DNA of 64,000 nucleotides, taken from contig NZ_JABBGF010000001.1 in assembly GCF_012927265.1 (NCBI RefSeq), positions 2,168,502 to 2,232,501 of the forward strand, given 5' to 3'. The notes beneath the pieces are model-generated. The model was not told the origin of the DNA. It was given only the letters and a program-made list of their open reading frames with translations, and ran no database searches. The position numbers and the translations under genes were made by a program. The stretch comes from Chryseobacterium cheonjiense. GTDB lineage: Bacteria; Bacteroidota; Bacteroidia; Flavobacteriales; Weeksellaceae. Position 1 is the stretch's first letter. Each line of letters begins with the position of its first letter. Below are positions 44,723-53,867 of this stretch, piece by piece.

Positions 44723-47700
44723 TTATTGATTTATAATTGAATTAATGATAATAACGGATTCGTTAACCTGCTGGATAGATTCCAAATATTTTAATTGAAT
44801 ATTCGTTGCGGTTTGTAATGCGAAAAGGTATTCTATGTAAGAGATTTCTCCTGTTTTGTAGCCCAATTGTCCGGCTTTTGTAATCTTTTCAGCATTCGGA
44901 ATCGCTTGGTTGACGTAATATTCGTACTGTTTTACGTTTTGCTGATATTGGTTTAAAGCATTTTCCAATTGTGCTTCCAGTTGTTTTTGCTGAAATTTTG
45001 CATTTGACTCCGCCATTTGTTTTTGATAATCAAAAGACTGCATTCTCGCTTTTGTCGCTCCGAAAGACAAAGGAATTGAAACGCCAACTGTTGCCGAATG
45101 AAAACGGTTTCCGCCATTGAAATACTGCTCAATTCCATTTACATTCTGAAAACCAATTAATGACTGATTTGTATACCCAATGGTAAATTCAGGAAGTCCC
45201 TGTAATTTTTCAACATTTTTATTCTTTTCCGCAATTTCCATTTCCTGATAAAAAGCCTTTACCAAAGGATGTTTTGCAATTGCCGAACTATCCAAGACAT
45301 AATCAGCTTTCAGAGGTTGATAATTTTGGTTAAACGGAACGGCTATATCTTCGGAGGTATTTAAAACAGTTTTTAAATTTTTATAGGCATTTGTTAAATA
45401 CACTTCGTTTTGTTTCAGTAACAAATTGATTTCGCCTTTCTGCGTCTCAGCGGTATTAATTTCAATTTTCTTAATATCTCCAGCTTTAAATCTTACCGTC
45501 GCAATTCTGATAAAATCATTGTATAGACTATCTAAATTTTTCAGTTTTGACTGATTATATTGCAGATACTCAATCTGATAATAATATGTTCTGACCTGTT
45601 TTGCCAGTTCATTTGCTGAAATTTCTTTGTTGATCTGCTTTCCTTTAATTTGCTCATTAATCAGCTCCTTTCTAGCTTTAAATAAAGTCGGAAACGGAAT
45701 CGTCTGAGAAACAGCAAAAGATTGGTCAAATTTTCTGGAGTTATATTGGCCCAACTGAGCATCAACATTCATTTTTGGAAGTTCTTTTGACGTAGGTTTT
45801 AATGCTTCAGTTGATTTAATATCCAAATCTTTTGATTTAATAAAATCACTGTTCTCCAAAGCCATATGAGTTGCCTGTTGAACTGTCAATGGATTTCCCT
45901 GTTGTGCTTTAAAGGTTTGTCCAAAAAATAAAAATCCAAGAACAACTACAGCTGTTGTTGTTTTAGATTTAAAATTTCTAAAACTAATTTTAGAATTAAA
46001 TATGATGTACAAAATTGGTAAAACAAATAAAGTCAGGAAAGTTGCCGTGACCAAACCTCCTATAACGACTGTCGCCAAAGGTTTCTGAACTTCCGCTCCT
46101 GCACCTGTTGAAATCGCCATTGGTAAAAATCCTAATGATGCCACTGCCGCAGTCATTAAAACTGGTCGAAGCCTTGTTTTTGTGCCTTCAAAAACTCTTT
46201 TCAGAATGTCGGTTTCGCCCTCTTTTTCAAATTGATTGAATGTTCCAATCAAAACAATTCCATTAAGAACTGCGACTCCAAATAAGGCAATAAAACCGAT
46301 TCCGGCACTTATACTGAAAGGCATATCTCTCAATAACAAAGCAAAGATTCCTCCGATGGCACTCATTGGAATGGCTGTAAAAATCAATGTTGCCTGCTTG
46401 AACGATTTAAAAGTAAAATATAAAAGCATAAAAATCAGGAACAGAGAAACCGGAACAGCAACCATTAATCTTTTGCTTGCTGCCTGAAGATTTTCAAACT
46501 GACCTCCGTAAGTGAAATAATATCCCGAAGGTAACTTAACTTCTTTGTCTAATTTTGCCTGAATATCTTTCACAACACTTTCCACATCACGGTCTTTGAC
46601 ATTAAAGCCGATAACAATTCTCCGTTTTCCTTCTTCACGGCTGATTTGTGCAGGACCAAGCTTATAACTGATATTCGCAACTTGCGCAAGCGGGATCTGA
46701 CTGCCTGAATTGGTGGAAATCATCAGATTATTCACATCATCAATATTGGTTCTGTGGAGGCTGTCGAGACGAACGACCAAATCAAAACGTCTTTCATTTT
46801 CGAAAACCTGTCCGGCAGATTTTCCCGCAAAAGCGGTACTTACTGCATTGTTCACATCTTCGATGTTCAGTCCGTAATTTGCCATTCTTGTACGGTCATA
46901 TTCCACATTGATTTGCGGAAGTCCGCTTACACGCTCGATTTGTGGAGCAGTTGCACCATCTACGGTTTGAATCACTTTTCCAACCTTATCTGCATAAATG
47001 GCGAGAGAATCCAGATTTTCCCCAAATATTTTCACGGCAACATCCTGTCGGATTCCGGTCATCAATTCATTAAAACGCATTTGAATCGGCTGGTTTTTTT
47101 CAAAGAAAACTCCTGGAATCAGTTCCAGTTTTTCGGAAATTTCATCTGCGAGTTCATCATAAGACTTCTTCGATTTCCAATCACTTTGCGGTTTTAAAAC
47201 AATTATTAAATCGGTCGCTTCCGGTGGCATTGGGTCGGTAGGAACTTCTGCCGAGCCCGTTTTTCCTACGACCATTTTAACTTCGTCAAATTCTTTTATT
47301 ATTCTGGAAGCCTGCATAGAAGTTTCAATACTTTGTGTCAATGAACTTCCTTGTGGTAAAATGCAGTGAAATGCAAAATCGCCTTCCTGCAATTGCGGAA
47401 TAAATTCGCCACCCATTCTGCTGAAAATCACGATTGATAAGGCAAATAAAGCGACCGTTCCACCTACCAGCCAATATTTAATTTTTAAAGCTTTATCGAG
47501 TAATGGTTGATATATTGCCTGTAATCGATTCATCATCTTATCGGAAAATGTTTCTTTTTGGGAAACTTTTTTAGATAGAAACAATGCACTCATCATCGGA
47601 ATGTAGGTCAGTGAAAGAATCAATGCTCCTAAAATCGCAAACCCAACTGTTTTAGCCATTGGCGTGAACATTTTTCCTTCCACACCAACCAATGTCAGGA

Positions 47701-49087
47701 TTGGAATGTAAACAATTAAGATGATAATCTCTCCGAATGCTGCGCTGTTCCTGATTTTAGAAGCCGAGAGAAATACTTCTTCATCCATCTCAGACTGCGT
47801 AAGAATCTTATTTGTTTTTCTTAAACCTAAATGATGTAAAGTGGCTTCGACAATAATTACCGCACCATCTACAATCAATCCGAAATCTATTGCTCCTAAA
47901 CTCATTAAATTGGCACTTACCCCAAAGACGTTCATCATTCCTAAAGCAAATAATAATGAAAGAGGAATTGCCGATGCTACAATCAATCCTGCTCTGAAGT
48001 TTCCAAGAAAAATGACAAGTACAAAAATGACAATTAACGCCCCTTCAATTAGGTTTTTCTCAACGGTACTGATTGCTCTTCCTACCAGATCGGTTCTGTC
48101 CAAAAATGGTTCTATCACAACATCATCCGGAAGCGATTTCTGAATGGTTGGGATTTTATCTTTGATTAAATTAACCACCTCGTTGCTGTTTGCACCTTTC
48201 AGCATCATTACGATTCCTCCGACGGCATCAACTTTACCGTTGTAGGTCATTGCTCCATATCTTACAGCGTTTCCAAAACGAACATCTGCAACATCTTTAA
48301 CAAAGATGGGAACGCTTCCTGTTTCATTTTTAACAGCTATATTTTTCACATCATCCAGAAAAGTGACAACCCCGATTCCACGGATGAAATAGGCATTTGG
48401 TTTTTTATCGATGTAAGCACCGCCTGTATTCTGATTATTCTTTTCCAACGTTGTGAAAATATCGGTAATGCTTACACCCATTGCACGAAGTCTGTTCGGG
48501 TCGATAGCAACTTCATATTGTTTTAGTTCTCCACCAAAACTGTTCACTTCTGCAACACCGGGAGTTCCGTTAAGCTGTCTTCTGACAATCCAATCCTGCA
48601 TTGTACGGAGTTCTTTGGAAGTATATTTTTTTTCACTTCCTTTTTTGGGATGGAGAATGTATTGGTAAACTTCTCCCAACCCTGTACTTACGGGAGCCAA
48701 TTCAGGTGTTCCCACCCCTTTCGGGATTTCTTCAGCTGCCTGTTTCAACTGTTCACTGATAAGCTGTCTTGCGAAATAGACATCTACATCCTCCTTGAAA
48801 ACCACAGTAATCACAGATAATCCGAATCTTGAAATACTTCTGGTTTCTTCTATATCGGGAACGTTGGCGATGCTTTGTTCAATGGGAAATGTTACCAATT
48901 GCTCTACTTCCTGCCCTGCCAATGTAGGACACACCGTGATTATCTGAACCTGATTGTTTGTAATGTCAGGAACAGCATCGATGGGCAGTTTGGTTGCGCT
49001 CCAAACACCCCATATAATCAATAACAAGGTCATTATACCAATGACAATCTTGTTCTTGATGCTAAACTTTATGATTTTATCTAACAC
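44723..49087 (-). CDS. czcA: CzcA-CzcC fusion: heavy-metal RND pump with TolC-like domain
   Basis: A 1454-residue protein from GTG 49087. An ATG at 49180 would add 31 atypical residues ahead of the usual start LDKIIKFSIKNKIVIG, so GTG is preferred. Residues 1-1040 are a 12-TM CusA/CzcA pump with VDAVPDITNNQVQ-like N-terminal features and the TM4 acidic motif DFGLIVDGAVIIVEA. After the last TM a hydrophobic stretch ends TFKAQ (near residue 1062), which looks like a signal peptide with a cleavage site. Residues 1062-1454 are an outer-membrane efflux protein with the coiled-coil repeats of CzcC/TolC. Such fusions are known in Bacteroidota. Substrate is divalent metal by family, exact ion unknown. 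Confidence 0.93.
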   Translation of the reverse strand: MLDKIIKFSIKNKIVIGIMTLLLIIWGVWSATKLPIDAVPDITNNQVQIITVCPTLAGQEVEQLVTFPIEQSIANVPDIEETRSISRFGLSVITVVFKEDVDVYFARQLISEQLKQAAEEIPKGVGTPELAPVSTGLGEVYQYILHPKKGSEKKYTSKELRTMQDWIVRRQLNGTPGVAEVNSFGGELKQYEVAIDPNRLRAMGVSITDIFTTLEKNNQNTGGAYIDKKPNAYFIRGIGVVTFLDDVKNIAVKNETGSVPIFVKDVADVRFGNAVRYGAMTYNGKVDAVGGIVMMLKGANSNEVVNLIKDKIPTIQKSLPDDVVIEPFLDRTDLVGRAISTVEKNLIEGALIVIFVLVIFLGNFRAGLIVASAIPLSLLFALGMMNVFGVSANLMSLGAIDFGLIVDGAVIIVEATLHHLGLRKTNKILTQSEMDEEVFLSASKIRNSAAFGEIIILIVYIPILTLVGVEGKMFTPMAKTVGFAILGALILSLTYIPMMSALFLSKKVSQKETFSDKMMNRLQAIYQPLLDKALKIKYWLVGGTVALFALSIVIFSRMGGEFIPQLQEGDFAFHCILPQGSSLTQSIETSMQASRIIKEFDEVKMVVGKTGSAEVPTDPMPPEATDLIIVLKPQSDWKSKKSYDELADEISEKLELIPGVFFEKNQPIQMRFNELMTGIRQDVAVKIFGENLDSLAIYADKVGKVIQTVDGATAPQIERVSGLPQINVEYDRTRMANYGLNIEDVNNAVSTAFAGKSAGQVFENERRFDLVVRLDSLHRTNIDDVNNLMISTNSGSQIPLAQVANISYKLGPAQISREEGKRRIVIGFNVKDRDVESVVKDIQAKLDKEVKLPSGYYFTYGGQFENLQAASKRLMVAVPVSLFLIFMLLYFTFKSFKQATLIFTAIPMSAIGGIFALLLRDMPFSISAGIGFIALFGVAVLNGIVLIGTFNQFEKEGETDILKRVFEGTKTRLRPVLMTAAVASLGFLPMAISTGAGAEVQKPLATVVIGGLVTATFLTLFVLPILYIIFNSKISFRNFKSKTTTAVVVLGFLFFGQTFKAQQGNPLTVQQATHMALENSDFIKSKDLDIKSTEALKPTSKELPKMNVDAQLGQYNSRKFDQSFAVSQTIPFPTLFKARKELINEQIKGKQINKEISANELAKQVRTYYYQIEYLQYNQSKLKNLDSLYNDFIRIATVRFKAGDIKKIEINTAETQKGEINLLLKQNEVYLTNAYKNLKTVLNTSEDIAVPFNQNYQPLKADYVLDSSAIAKHPLVKAFYQEMEIAEKNKNVEKLQGLPEFTIGYTNQSLIGFQNVNGIEQYFNGGNRFHSATVGVSIPLSFGATKARMQSFDYQKQMAESNAKFQQKQLEAQLENALNQYQQNVKQYEYYVNQAIPNAEKITKAGQLGYKTGEISYIEYLFALQTATNIQLKYLESIQQVNESVIIINSIINQ

Positions 49088-49246
49088 AGAATTTTTTGAT
49101 TTAAGTTTTATTGAAAATGCTGATAACTCGCATAGGACACTCCCAGCGTTTGAGTACAGCAAATGTAGAATTGAAAACAATGCAACTGTATTGCAAAGCC
49201 TTACAACGGGTCTTGAAGAATAAGTTCCTTCAAAAAGTCAACAAAA

Positions 49247-49573
49247 TTAAATCTTAGGGGGTTGCCAAATCTGGTCGTAAACCAGATAAGCGAAATCATT
49301 CTTTTTGAAATTGATTTTCTTGGAGTAATAGGATTTTACAGCTTCGGGAAAATTTAGAATAGGTTCTGCTTTAAAAGAAGTTACCGTCATCTGACAACAG
49401 TTGCAAATGCATAATGGCGAACAATTGTCATCTTTATTTTCCGAATGTGAACTTTCGACATTCATCGAAATCCTAAAGCTGTTTTCCGAATTAGATTGTG
49501 CCTTAACATCATTGCACGGCATTACCAATAATGCGGTGAAATAAATGGTTAATATCAATCTCAGGAATTTCAT
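49247..49573 (-). CDS. DUF6660-type small Cys-rich exported protein
   Basis: A 108-residue protein with a signal peptide (to about residue 26, VKAQ). A Cys-rich segment CSPLCICNCCQM lies near residues 52-63, a likely metal-binding site, and the C-terminus is YDQIWQPPKI. It fits DUF6660, found at the head of CzcA operons in Bacteroidota, so a metal-binding or sensing role in the periplasm is likely. It is the first gene of the metal operon. A -7 box ends only 6 bp before its ATG, so its mRNA may be leaderless or nearly so. Confidence 0.75.
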   Translation of the reverse strand: MKFLRLILTIYFTALLVMPCNDVKAQSNSENSFRISMNVESSHSENKDDNCSPLCICNCCQMTVTSFKAEPILNFPEAVKSYYSKKINFKKNDFAYLVYDQIWQPPKI

Positions 49574-49578
49574 TGAGA

Positions 49579-49586
49579 CAAAGGTA
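49579..49586 (-). promoter_or_regulatory. Metal-efflux operon -7 box
   Basis: Reads TACCTTTG on the coding strand (TAnnTTTG). The -33 element is weak, which leaves room for regulation. The start of transcription would fall within a few bases of the ATG at 49573. Confidence 0.45.
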
Positions 49587-50061
49587 AAGAATATTTTTTT
49601 ACAACATTATTATAAATAAATGATATTATTACAATTATAGATTTTGCTGTTTATATTTAAAAAATATTTTTGTATTAAATAAATAAGACAACAAGATACT
49701 TTAATCTACCAAGTTTCATCTTTGTTTAAATCCTATTAACTATATACAAATTAAATACTGATGTTAAAATCTTTATGACAAAAGGGAAACCAATCGAAGC
49801 AAAATGAAGTCACACGATTCCATCTTCATTGTTTCAAATATTTAAAATTATCTTACAAAAAATTTATAACTATAAAAATTAAATTCTAAATTAGGAATAG
49901 CCTAAATCCTTTTTTAAAGTGGCGCCTTTTTTATATAGTTCAAATTTTCAGTCTGTTGATCGGTGATAAGCATACTTTCCATTATTTTTCAAATATGTCA
50001 TTTTTATTATAACTATTCATGGAATTTCTGCAATAATTAGATTTTCTCCGAATAAAAAAAA
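49587..50061. other. AT-rich intergenic stretch
   Basis: About 475 bp with no credible gene. It holds a sequence AAAGTGGCGCC at 49916-49926 that resembles the right arm of the tRNA-Arg terminator, followed by a T run. Nothing else is clear. Confidence 0.5.
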
Positions 50062-50092
50062 TAAAAAATCCCCAGCCAAGGCCGAGGATAAA
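50062..50092 (-). terminator. Terminator after the AraC gene at 50269
   Basis: On the minus strand CCTCGGC and GCTGGGG pair with two G-U wobbles around loop CTTG, then a long T-rich run follows. On the plus strand the same positions are C-A mismatches, so the hairpin fits a minus-strand transcript only. Confidence 0.55.
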
Positions 50093-50103
50093 AACTAATA
50101 ACC

Positions 50104-50145
50104 ATGAAAACTCAAATTAAACATGAGAATCGGTTGCAAATGTAA
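50104..50145 (+). other. Possible 13-codon leader ORF
   Basis: ATG AAA ACT ... ATG TAA encodes MKTQIKHENRLQM, preceded by ACTAATAACC. The layout (hairpin, then a short ORF) resembles amino-acid leader peptides, but no structural gene follows on this strand and no run of one regulatory codon is present. It may be a remnant or chance. Confidence 0.25.
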
Positions 50146-50268
50146 AGCAATTAGTCTACAAATCCAATAGACAATATGTATTATGATAATTTAATTGTAC
50201 TAAATTATTTTTTTAATTTTCAGAAAAGAATTAGGACTACACAAACCAATGGATATTAGATCTGTTAT

Positions 50269-51165
50269 TTAATTATAATAATTCTGAGATTTTCTAAATT
50301 CCAAAGGCTTCATGCCAGTGTGTTTTTTAAATAATTGTGTGAAATAAGATGCGTTTTCAAAACCGAGATGATATGCAATCTCCGTGATCCCTTTTTCCCC
50401 CAATCTCAGTAGATTTTTAGCTTCTGAAATCAAAAACGTGTGAATCAGTTCCGAAGCTGTTTTTCCTGTTTCCTGTTTCAGTAAATCGCTCAGATAACGT
50501 GGTGAAATACACAATTGTTCAGCAAGATAAGCTACATTTGGCAATCCTTTATTCTCCAAACCGTCCTCAGCAATATATTTTTTTAAGATGTTATTAAATT
50601 TTGTGGCGGTTTTTCCATTGACCAGTGCTCTATCGACGAATTGTCTTTTGTAAAAACGCTGCGCATACTTTAAAATGGAAGAAATATGACTCAAAATAAT
50701 CTCACGGCTGTATTCATCAGGATTATTAAAATATTCTCCCTGGATTTTCGAATGAAGTTCCAGGATCGTCTGTTCTTCTTTTGGAGAAAGTTGTAGCGCT
50801 TCCGTTATATTGTAATCGAAAAAGCCATAATTAGTGATGCTTTGAAAGAGCTCGTGACCATTGAGATAATCTTCGTGAATCATCAGCATATAACCTTTTT
50901 CTTCAAACTCAAGGTCTTTCATTTCGATGATTTGCCGTGGCTTTGCAAAGAAAAGACAGCCATTATCATGGTCGTATTTTGTACGCCCGTACATAAAAAT
51001 TCCTGATCTTATTTTTTTGAAAGCGATAATGTAACAGTCTGTAGTAAACTCCCGATTTCCCAGCGGACAAGCTGCCTGACAGCCGATCATACTGAACAGC
51101 GGATGTTCCGGAGCGTCCCACCCATTTCCTGTATGAAGTTCGGTAAGGGTTTTATAATGTTTCAT
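50269..51165 (-). CDS. AraC family regulator, paralogue of 60578-61486
   Basis: A 298-residue protein from ATG 51165; the longer frame up to 51327 is rejected because it overlaps the hydrolase gene and lacks family character. The N-terminal ligand domain of about 180 residues (HYKTLTELHTGNGWDAPEHPLF ...) is followed by two helix-turn-helix motifs (YLAEQLCISPRYLSDLLKQETG and ITEIAYHLGFENASYFTQLFKKHTG). The same N-terminal pattern occurs in the second AraC at 60578. It is downstream of the alpha/beta hydrolase gene and may control the shared box found in this cluster. Confidence 0.9.
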   Translation of the reverse strand: MKHYKTLTELHTGNGWDAPEHPLFSMIGCQAACPLGNREFTTDCYIIAFKKIRSGIFMYGRTKYDHDNGCLFFAKPRQIIEMKDLEFEEKGYMLMIHEDYLNGHELFQSITNYGFFDYNITEALQLSPKEEQTILELHSKIQGEYFNNPDEYSREIILSHISSILKYAQRFYKRQFVDRALVNGKTATKFNNILKKYIAEDGLENKGLPNVAYLAEQLCISPRYLSDLLKQETGKTASELIHTFLISEAKNLLRLGEKGITEIAYHLGFENASYFTQLFKKHTGMKPLEFRKSQNYYN

Positions 51166-51223
51166 CCGGACTTTAATTTTAATCGAATTAATGAAATCTG
51201 ATTTTGATAAATTGGTTGTTGAA

Positions 51224-52057
51224 TCAAGCCAGAAATAAATTGATATAACCTGCTGAAATTTCCGGATACTGATGTTGAGGTCCGTGCCCGGAATTATTAA
51301 AAATAATATGCTGCATGGTTGGTGCATTTTTCAGTAAAGGAAACCAGTTCTCGGTCGCAAAGCTGATATCGTGGTCACCGGAAATGACAAGAACAGGAGA
51401 CTGCAAAGTTTTATAGCCTTCACGAAAATTCAGTTTATCTTCTTTAAAAATGCCTGAACCCGAAAAATATCTTTGAAAAACTTCTTGTGCTGAAGGTATC
51501 AAATCTCTGTCCAGCCTCTGAGCAATCCTATCATGGGACTCTTTTGCTGCCTGTCTGCTCTTTTCTGAAGTTGGTTCAAAAAACAGATAATATTCATCTT
51601 CCAGATCATTAATTGGCTTTAAAGCATGCTCGAAAAATATAGATTCAATCGGAATCGCATTTTCTCCCGGAGGGTTTGTTCCTATTAAAACGGTCTTCAG
51701 AACACGGTCTGGATTTTGAAAAGTAACGGTCTGGGCTACCAAGCCACCATAAGACCAACCCAACACATTGAATTTTTTTATGCCCAAATGGTCTGCCAAA
51801 GAAGGAACCGTATCTGCGACTTCAAAAATATCCAAAGGCAGCTCTCCTTCCGAACTTCCTATTCCCGGATAGTCAAAAAGAATTATCTCATTATTTTCTG
51901 CCAAAGAATCCAGAAATAAAGGATCCCAGGTATCCATTATCCCTCTGAACCTATTGATAAAAAATAAAGGCTTTCCGTTTCCGAATTTTCTGTAAGCAAT
52001 TTTGTTGCTGTTGATTTCTGCAAATTGTGTTTCTGCTTTTAAAGCTGTAGTTTTCAT
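51224..52057 (-). CDS. Alpha/beta hydrolase
   Basis: A 277-residue cytosolic enzyme of the alpha/beta-hydrolase 1 family. The nucleophile lies in LGWSYGGLVAQ, the acid is the Asp of VISGDHDISF and the base the His of NNSGHGPQHQ. The oxyanion loop reads FINRFRGIMDTWDPLF; the usual HG pair is replaced by NR, which is unusual. It carries copy 1 of the cluster-wide promoter box, 30 bp upstream of a -7 box. The substrate is unknown; the neighbours suggest a role in detoxification or a small redox pathway. Confidence 0.88.
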   Translation of the reverse strand: MKTTALKAETQFAEINSNKIAYRKFGNGKPLFFINRFRGIMDTWDPLFLDSLAENNEIILFDYPGIGSSEGELPLDIFEVADTVPSLADHLGIKKFNVLGWSYGGLVAQTVTFQNPDRVLKTVLIGTNPPGENAIPIESIFFEHALKPINDLEDEYYLFFEPTSEKSRQAAKESHDRIAQRLDRDLIPSAQEVFQRYFSGSGIFKEDKLNFREGYKTLQSPVLVISGDHDISFATENWFPLLKNAPTMQHIIFNNSGHGPQHQYPEISAGYINLFLA

Positions 52058-52089
52058 AAATTACATTTTATTTTGTTGTTTTAATGATT

Positions 52090-52146
52090 CAAAGTTCAGA
52101 AAACTAAAGTCGAAATAATTTCACAAATCAGTGGAAGAGTAGCACA
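52090..52146 (-). promoter_or_regulatory. Cluster promoter box 1 (hydrolase)
   Basis: On the coding strand, TGTGCTACTCTTCCACTGA (52146-52128), a 30-bp gap, then GAACTTTG (52097-52090), a -7 element with one deviation. No -33 TTTG is present. Confidence 0.6.
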
Positions 52147-52189
52147 AAAACCCATGACTATTTTAAGCTGATTTGGGTTTAAACTTTAG

Positions 52190-53014
52190 TTAGTGTCCGT
52201 GAGCTGCGATACTCGTCTCTTTCCAGTTTCTGATATCATTTAATCTTTTGGTATAAACCTCATTGACAACATGATAAGCAATTTTACCAAATAATAATCT
52301 TTGCGGTGGATTTTGATTGTTAATAAGATTCAGGACAGGTTCTACTGTAGCTTCAGGTTTTCCCCATGTGTCAGGATTGTCACCAGATTCTGCAAATGCT
52401 GCCCGCACCGGATTATAATCGGCAATATCCGAAGAAGTCTGCACCGCCGAGGCTCCCGCCCAGTCCGTTACGTAACCGTTTGGCTCAATTAAAGTGGTTT
52501 TGATACCCAAGTGCGCGGTTTCGCTTCCAATGGTTTCAATTAAACCTTCAACCGCAAATTTTGAGGCATTGTATAAACCTAGCAAAGGCAAAGTTGTCAA
52601 TCCCAAAAAGCTTGAAACCTGAATAATATGACCACTTCTTTGTTTTCTCATTACCGGTAAAACTGCCTGCGCTACCCAAAGCGAACCGAAGAAATTGGTC
52701 TCCATCTGTTCTCTTGCCTGCTGTTCTGAAGTTTCTTCCGTAGTTCCAAATAAACCGAAACCCGCGTTATTAATTAAGACATCGATCTTTCCGAAATGTT
52801 CTTCAATTTGGGCGACAGTTTCGAAAACTTCCGTTCTGCTGTTGACGTCAAGTTTTAAAGTTAAGATGTGATCACCATATTTTTCTTTAAGCTCGTGCAG
52901 AGCAGAAACATTTCTTGCTGTTGCGGCTACTTTATTGCCATTTTTTAAAAGTGCTTCAGCCCATAATTTTCCGAATCCTTTGGATGCTCCCGTGATAAAA
53001 ACTACTTTACTCAT
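52190..53014 (-). CDS. SDR family oxidoreductase
   Basis: A 274-residue classical short-chain dehydrogenase. TGASKGFG is the NAD(P)-binding glycine motif, NNAG lies near residue 87, and the catalytic Ser and YNASK (YxxxK) are present. The extended C-terminal part and the ending AAHGH are shared with the SDR at 61800, its paralogue. The substrate is a small carbonyl or alcohol but unknown. It has promoter box 2 and is divergent from the Crp/Fnr-type gene. Confidence 0.92.
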   Translation of the reverse strand: MSKVVFITGASKGFGKLWAEALLKNGNKVAATARNVSALHELKEKYGDHILTLKLDVNSRTEVFETVAQIEEHFGKIDVLINNAGFGLFGTTEETSEQQAREQMETNFFGSLWVAQAVLPVMRKQRSGHIIQVSSFLGLTTLPLLGLYNASKFAVEGLIETIGSETAHLGIKTTLIEPNGYVTDWAGASAVQTSSDIADYNPVRAAFAESGDNPDTWGKPEATVEPVLNLINNQNPPQRLLFGKIAYHVVNEVYTKRLNDIRNWKETSIAAHGH

Positions 53015-53043
53015 GTTTTATTTTTTAATGTTATTTAATGAAG

Positions 53044-53101
53044 CAAAGTTATCTTCAATACTGAAGGGATGGATAGTCCATTTTAGCTGAAAAATAGCAC
53101 A
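53044..53101 (-). promoter_or_regulatory. Cluster promoter box 2 (SDR)
   Basis: Coding strand: TGTGCTATTTTTCAGCTAA (53101-53083), a 31-bp gap, then TAACTTTG (53051-53044). No -33 TTTG. Confidence 0.65.
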
Positions 53102-53147
53102 TAAATACGTTTTGGAATTAAAAACGATTATTTTTAGATATAATAAT

Positions 53148-53155
53148 TAAATTTG
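53148..53155 (+). promoter_or_regulatory. Crp/Fnr gene -7 box
   Basis: TAAATTTG matches TAnnTTTG, 17 bp upstream of the ATG at 53173. Confidence 0.45.
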
Positions 53156-53172
53156 CTGTATAACTACTAGTA

Positions 53173-53751
53173 ATGTTCGAGATTTTCCAGAAATACCTGA
53201 CCGATAAAATAGAACTTTCCAATAACGAATTACAATTGATCGAATCTGTCTGCAGACTGAAAAAACTTCGTAAAAAACAATTCCTTTGTCAGGAAGGAGA
53301 AGTTTGGCATTACAATGCTTTTGTTTGCCGTGGACTGGTAAAAACATTTTCTATTGCCGAAAACGGAACCGAACACATCATCAATTTTGCACCGGAAAAT
53401 TACTGGACAGGCGATAGAGAAAGCCTTTACAGCGGAAAACCATCACTTCTTAACATCGATGCAATAGAACCTACAGAATTAATCCTGATCGACAAACCTG
53501 ATTTTGAAAAGCTATGTGCAGAGATTCCCCAGTTAAATCAATTGGTCAATCAGATTATTCAAAAAAGCTTTATTGTTTCACAGGGCAGAATTTTAGCCAA
53601 CATCAGTTTTACGGCCGAAGAAAAATATCAGAATTTCCTCGAAAAATATCCTAACATCGTCAATAGAATACCTCAGCATATGATCGCTTCTTATATCGGA
53701 ATTACTCCCGAAACCCTTACGAGGCTGCGTAGAAATATGGTCAAGAAATAA
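53173..53751 (+). CDS. Crp/Fnr family transcriptional regulator
   Basis: A 192-residue protein with an N-terminal cyclic-nucleotide-binding-like beta-roll (QEGEVWHYNAFVCRGLVKTFSIAENG ... ENYWTGDRESLYSGKPSL) and a C-terminal winged helix (NRIPQHMIASYIGITPETLTRLRRN). The beta-roll lacks the strict cAMP-binding Arg-Glu pattern, so a different ligand or no ligand is likely. It is divergent from the SDR gene across a shared region with promoter box 2 and precedes a second SDR gene. It is one of four candidate regulators of the cluster. Confidence 0.9.
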   Translation: MFEIFQKYLTDKIELSNNELQLIESVCRLKKLRKKQFLCQEGEVWHYNAFVCRGLVKTFSIAENGTEHIINFAPENYWTGDRESLYSGKPSLLNIDAIEPTELILIDKPDFEKLCAEIPQLNQLVNQIIQKSFIVSQGRILANISFTAEEKYQNFLEKYPNIVNRIPQHMIASYIGITPETLTRLRRNMVKK

Positions 53752-53761
53752 AAAATTTCAT

Positions 53762-53834
53762 TTTCATTGACATTTGTTTGCTATTTTTTCAAGCTTTTGT
53801 CAATGGAAGAAGTCATCCTGCTGCAGCATCTTTG
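53762..53834 (+). promoter_or_regulatory. Cluster promoter box 5 inside duplicated 51-bp element
   Basis: 53762-53812 matches 54836-54886 at 50 of 51 bases. Inside, CATTGACA (53765-53772) and TGTCAATG (53798-53805) form a perfect inverted repeat with a 25-bp spacer. TTTGCTATTTTTTCAAGCT (53777-53795), a 31-bp gap, then CATCTTTG (53827-53834) as -7 element. Confidence 0.6.
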
Positions 53835-53867
53835 TCTTATAAAAATAACAATTAAAAATAAGACAAA

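Noticed and set aside
49088-49180. Longer N-terminus for the CzcA fusion
   Set aside because: The added 31 residues are not found in the family; GTG 49087 gives the standard start.
51166-51327. Longer N-terminus for the AraC at 50269
   Set aside because: The added 54 residues overlap the hydrolase gene and do not look like the family; ATG 51165 gives the standard start shared with the paralogue.
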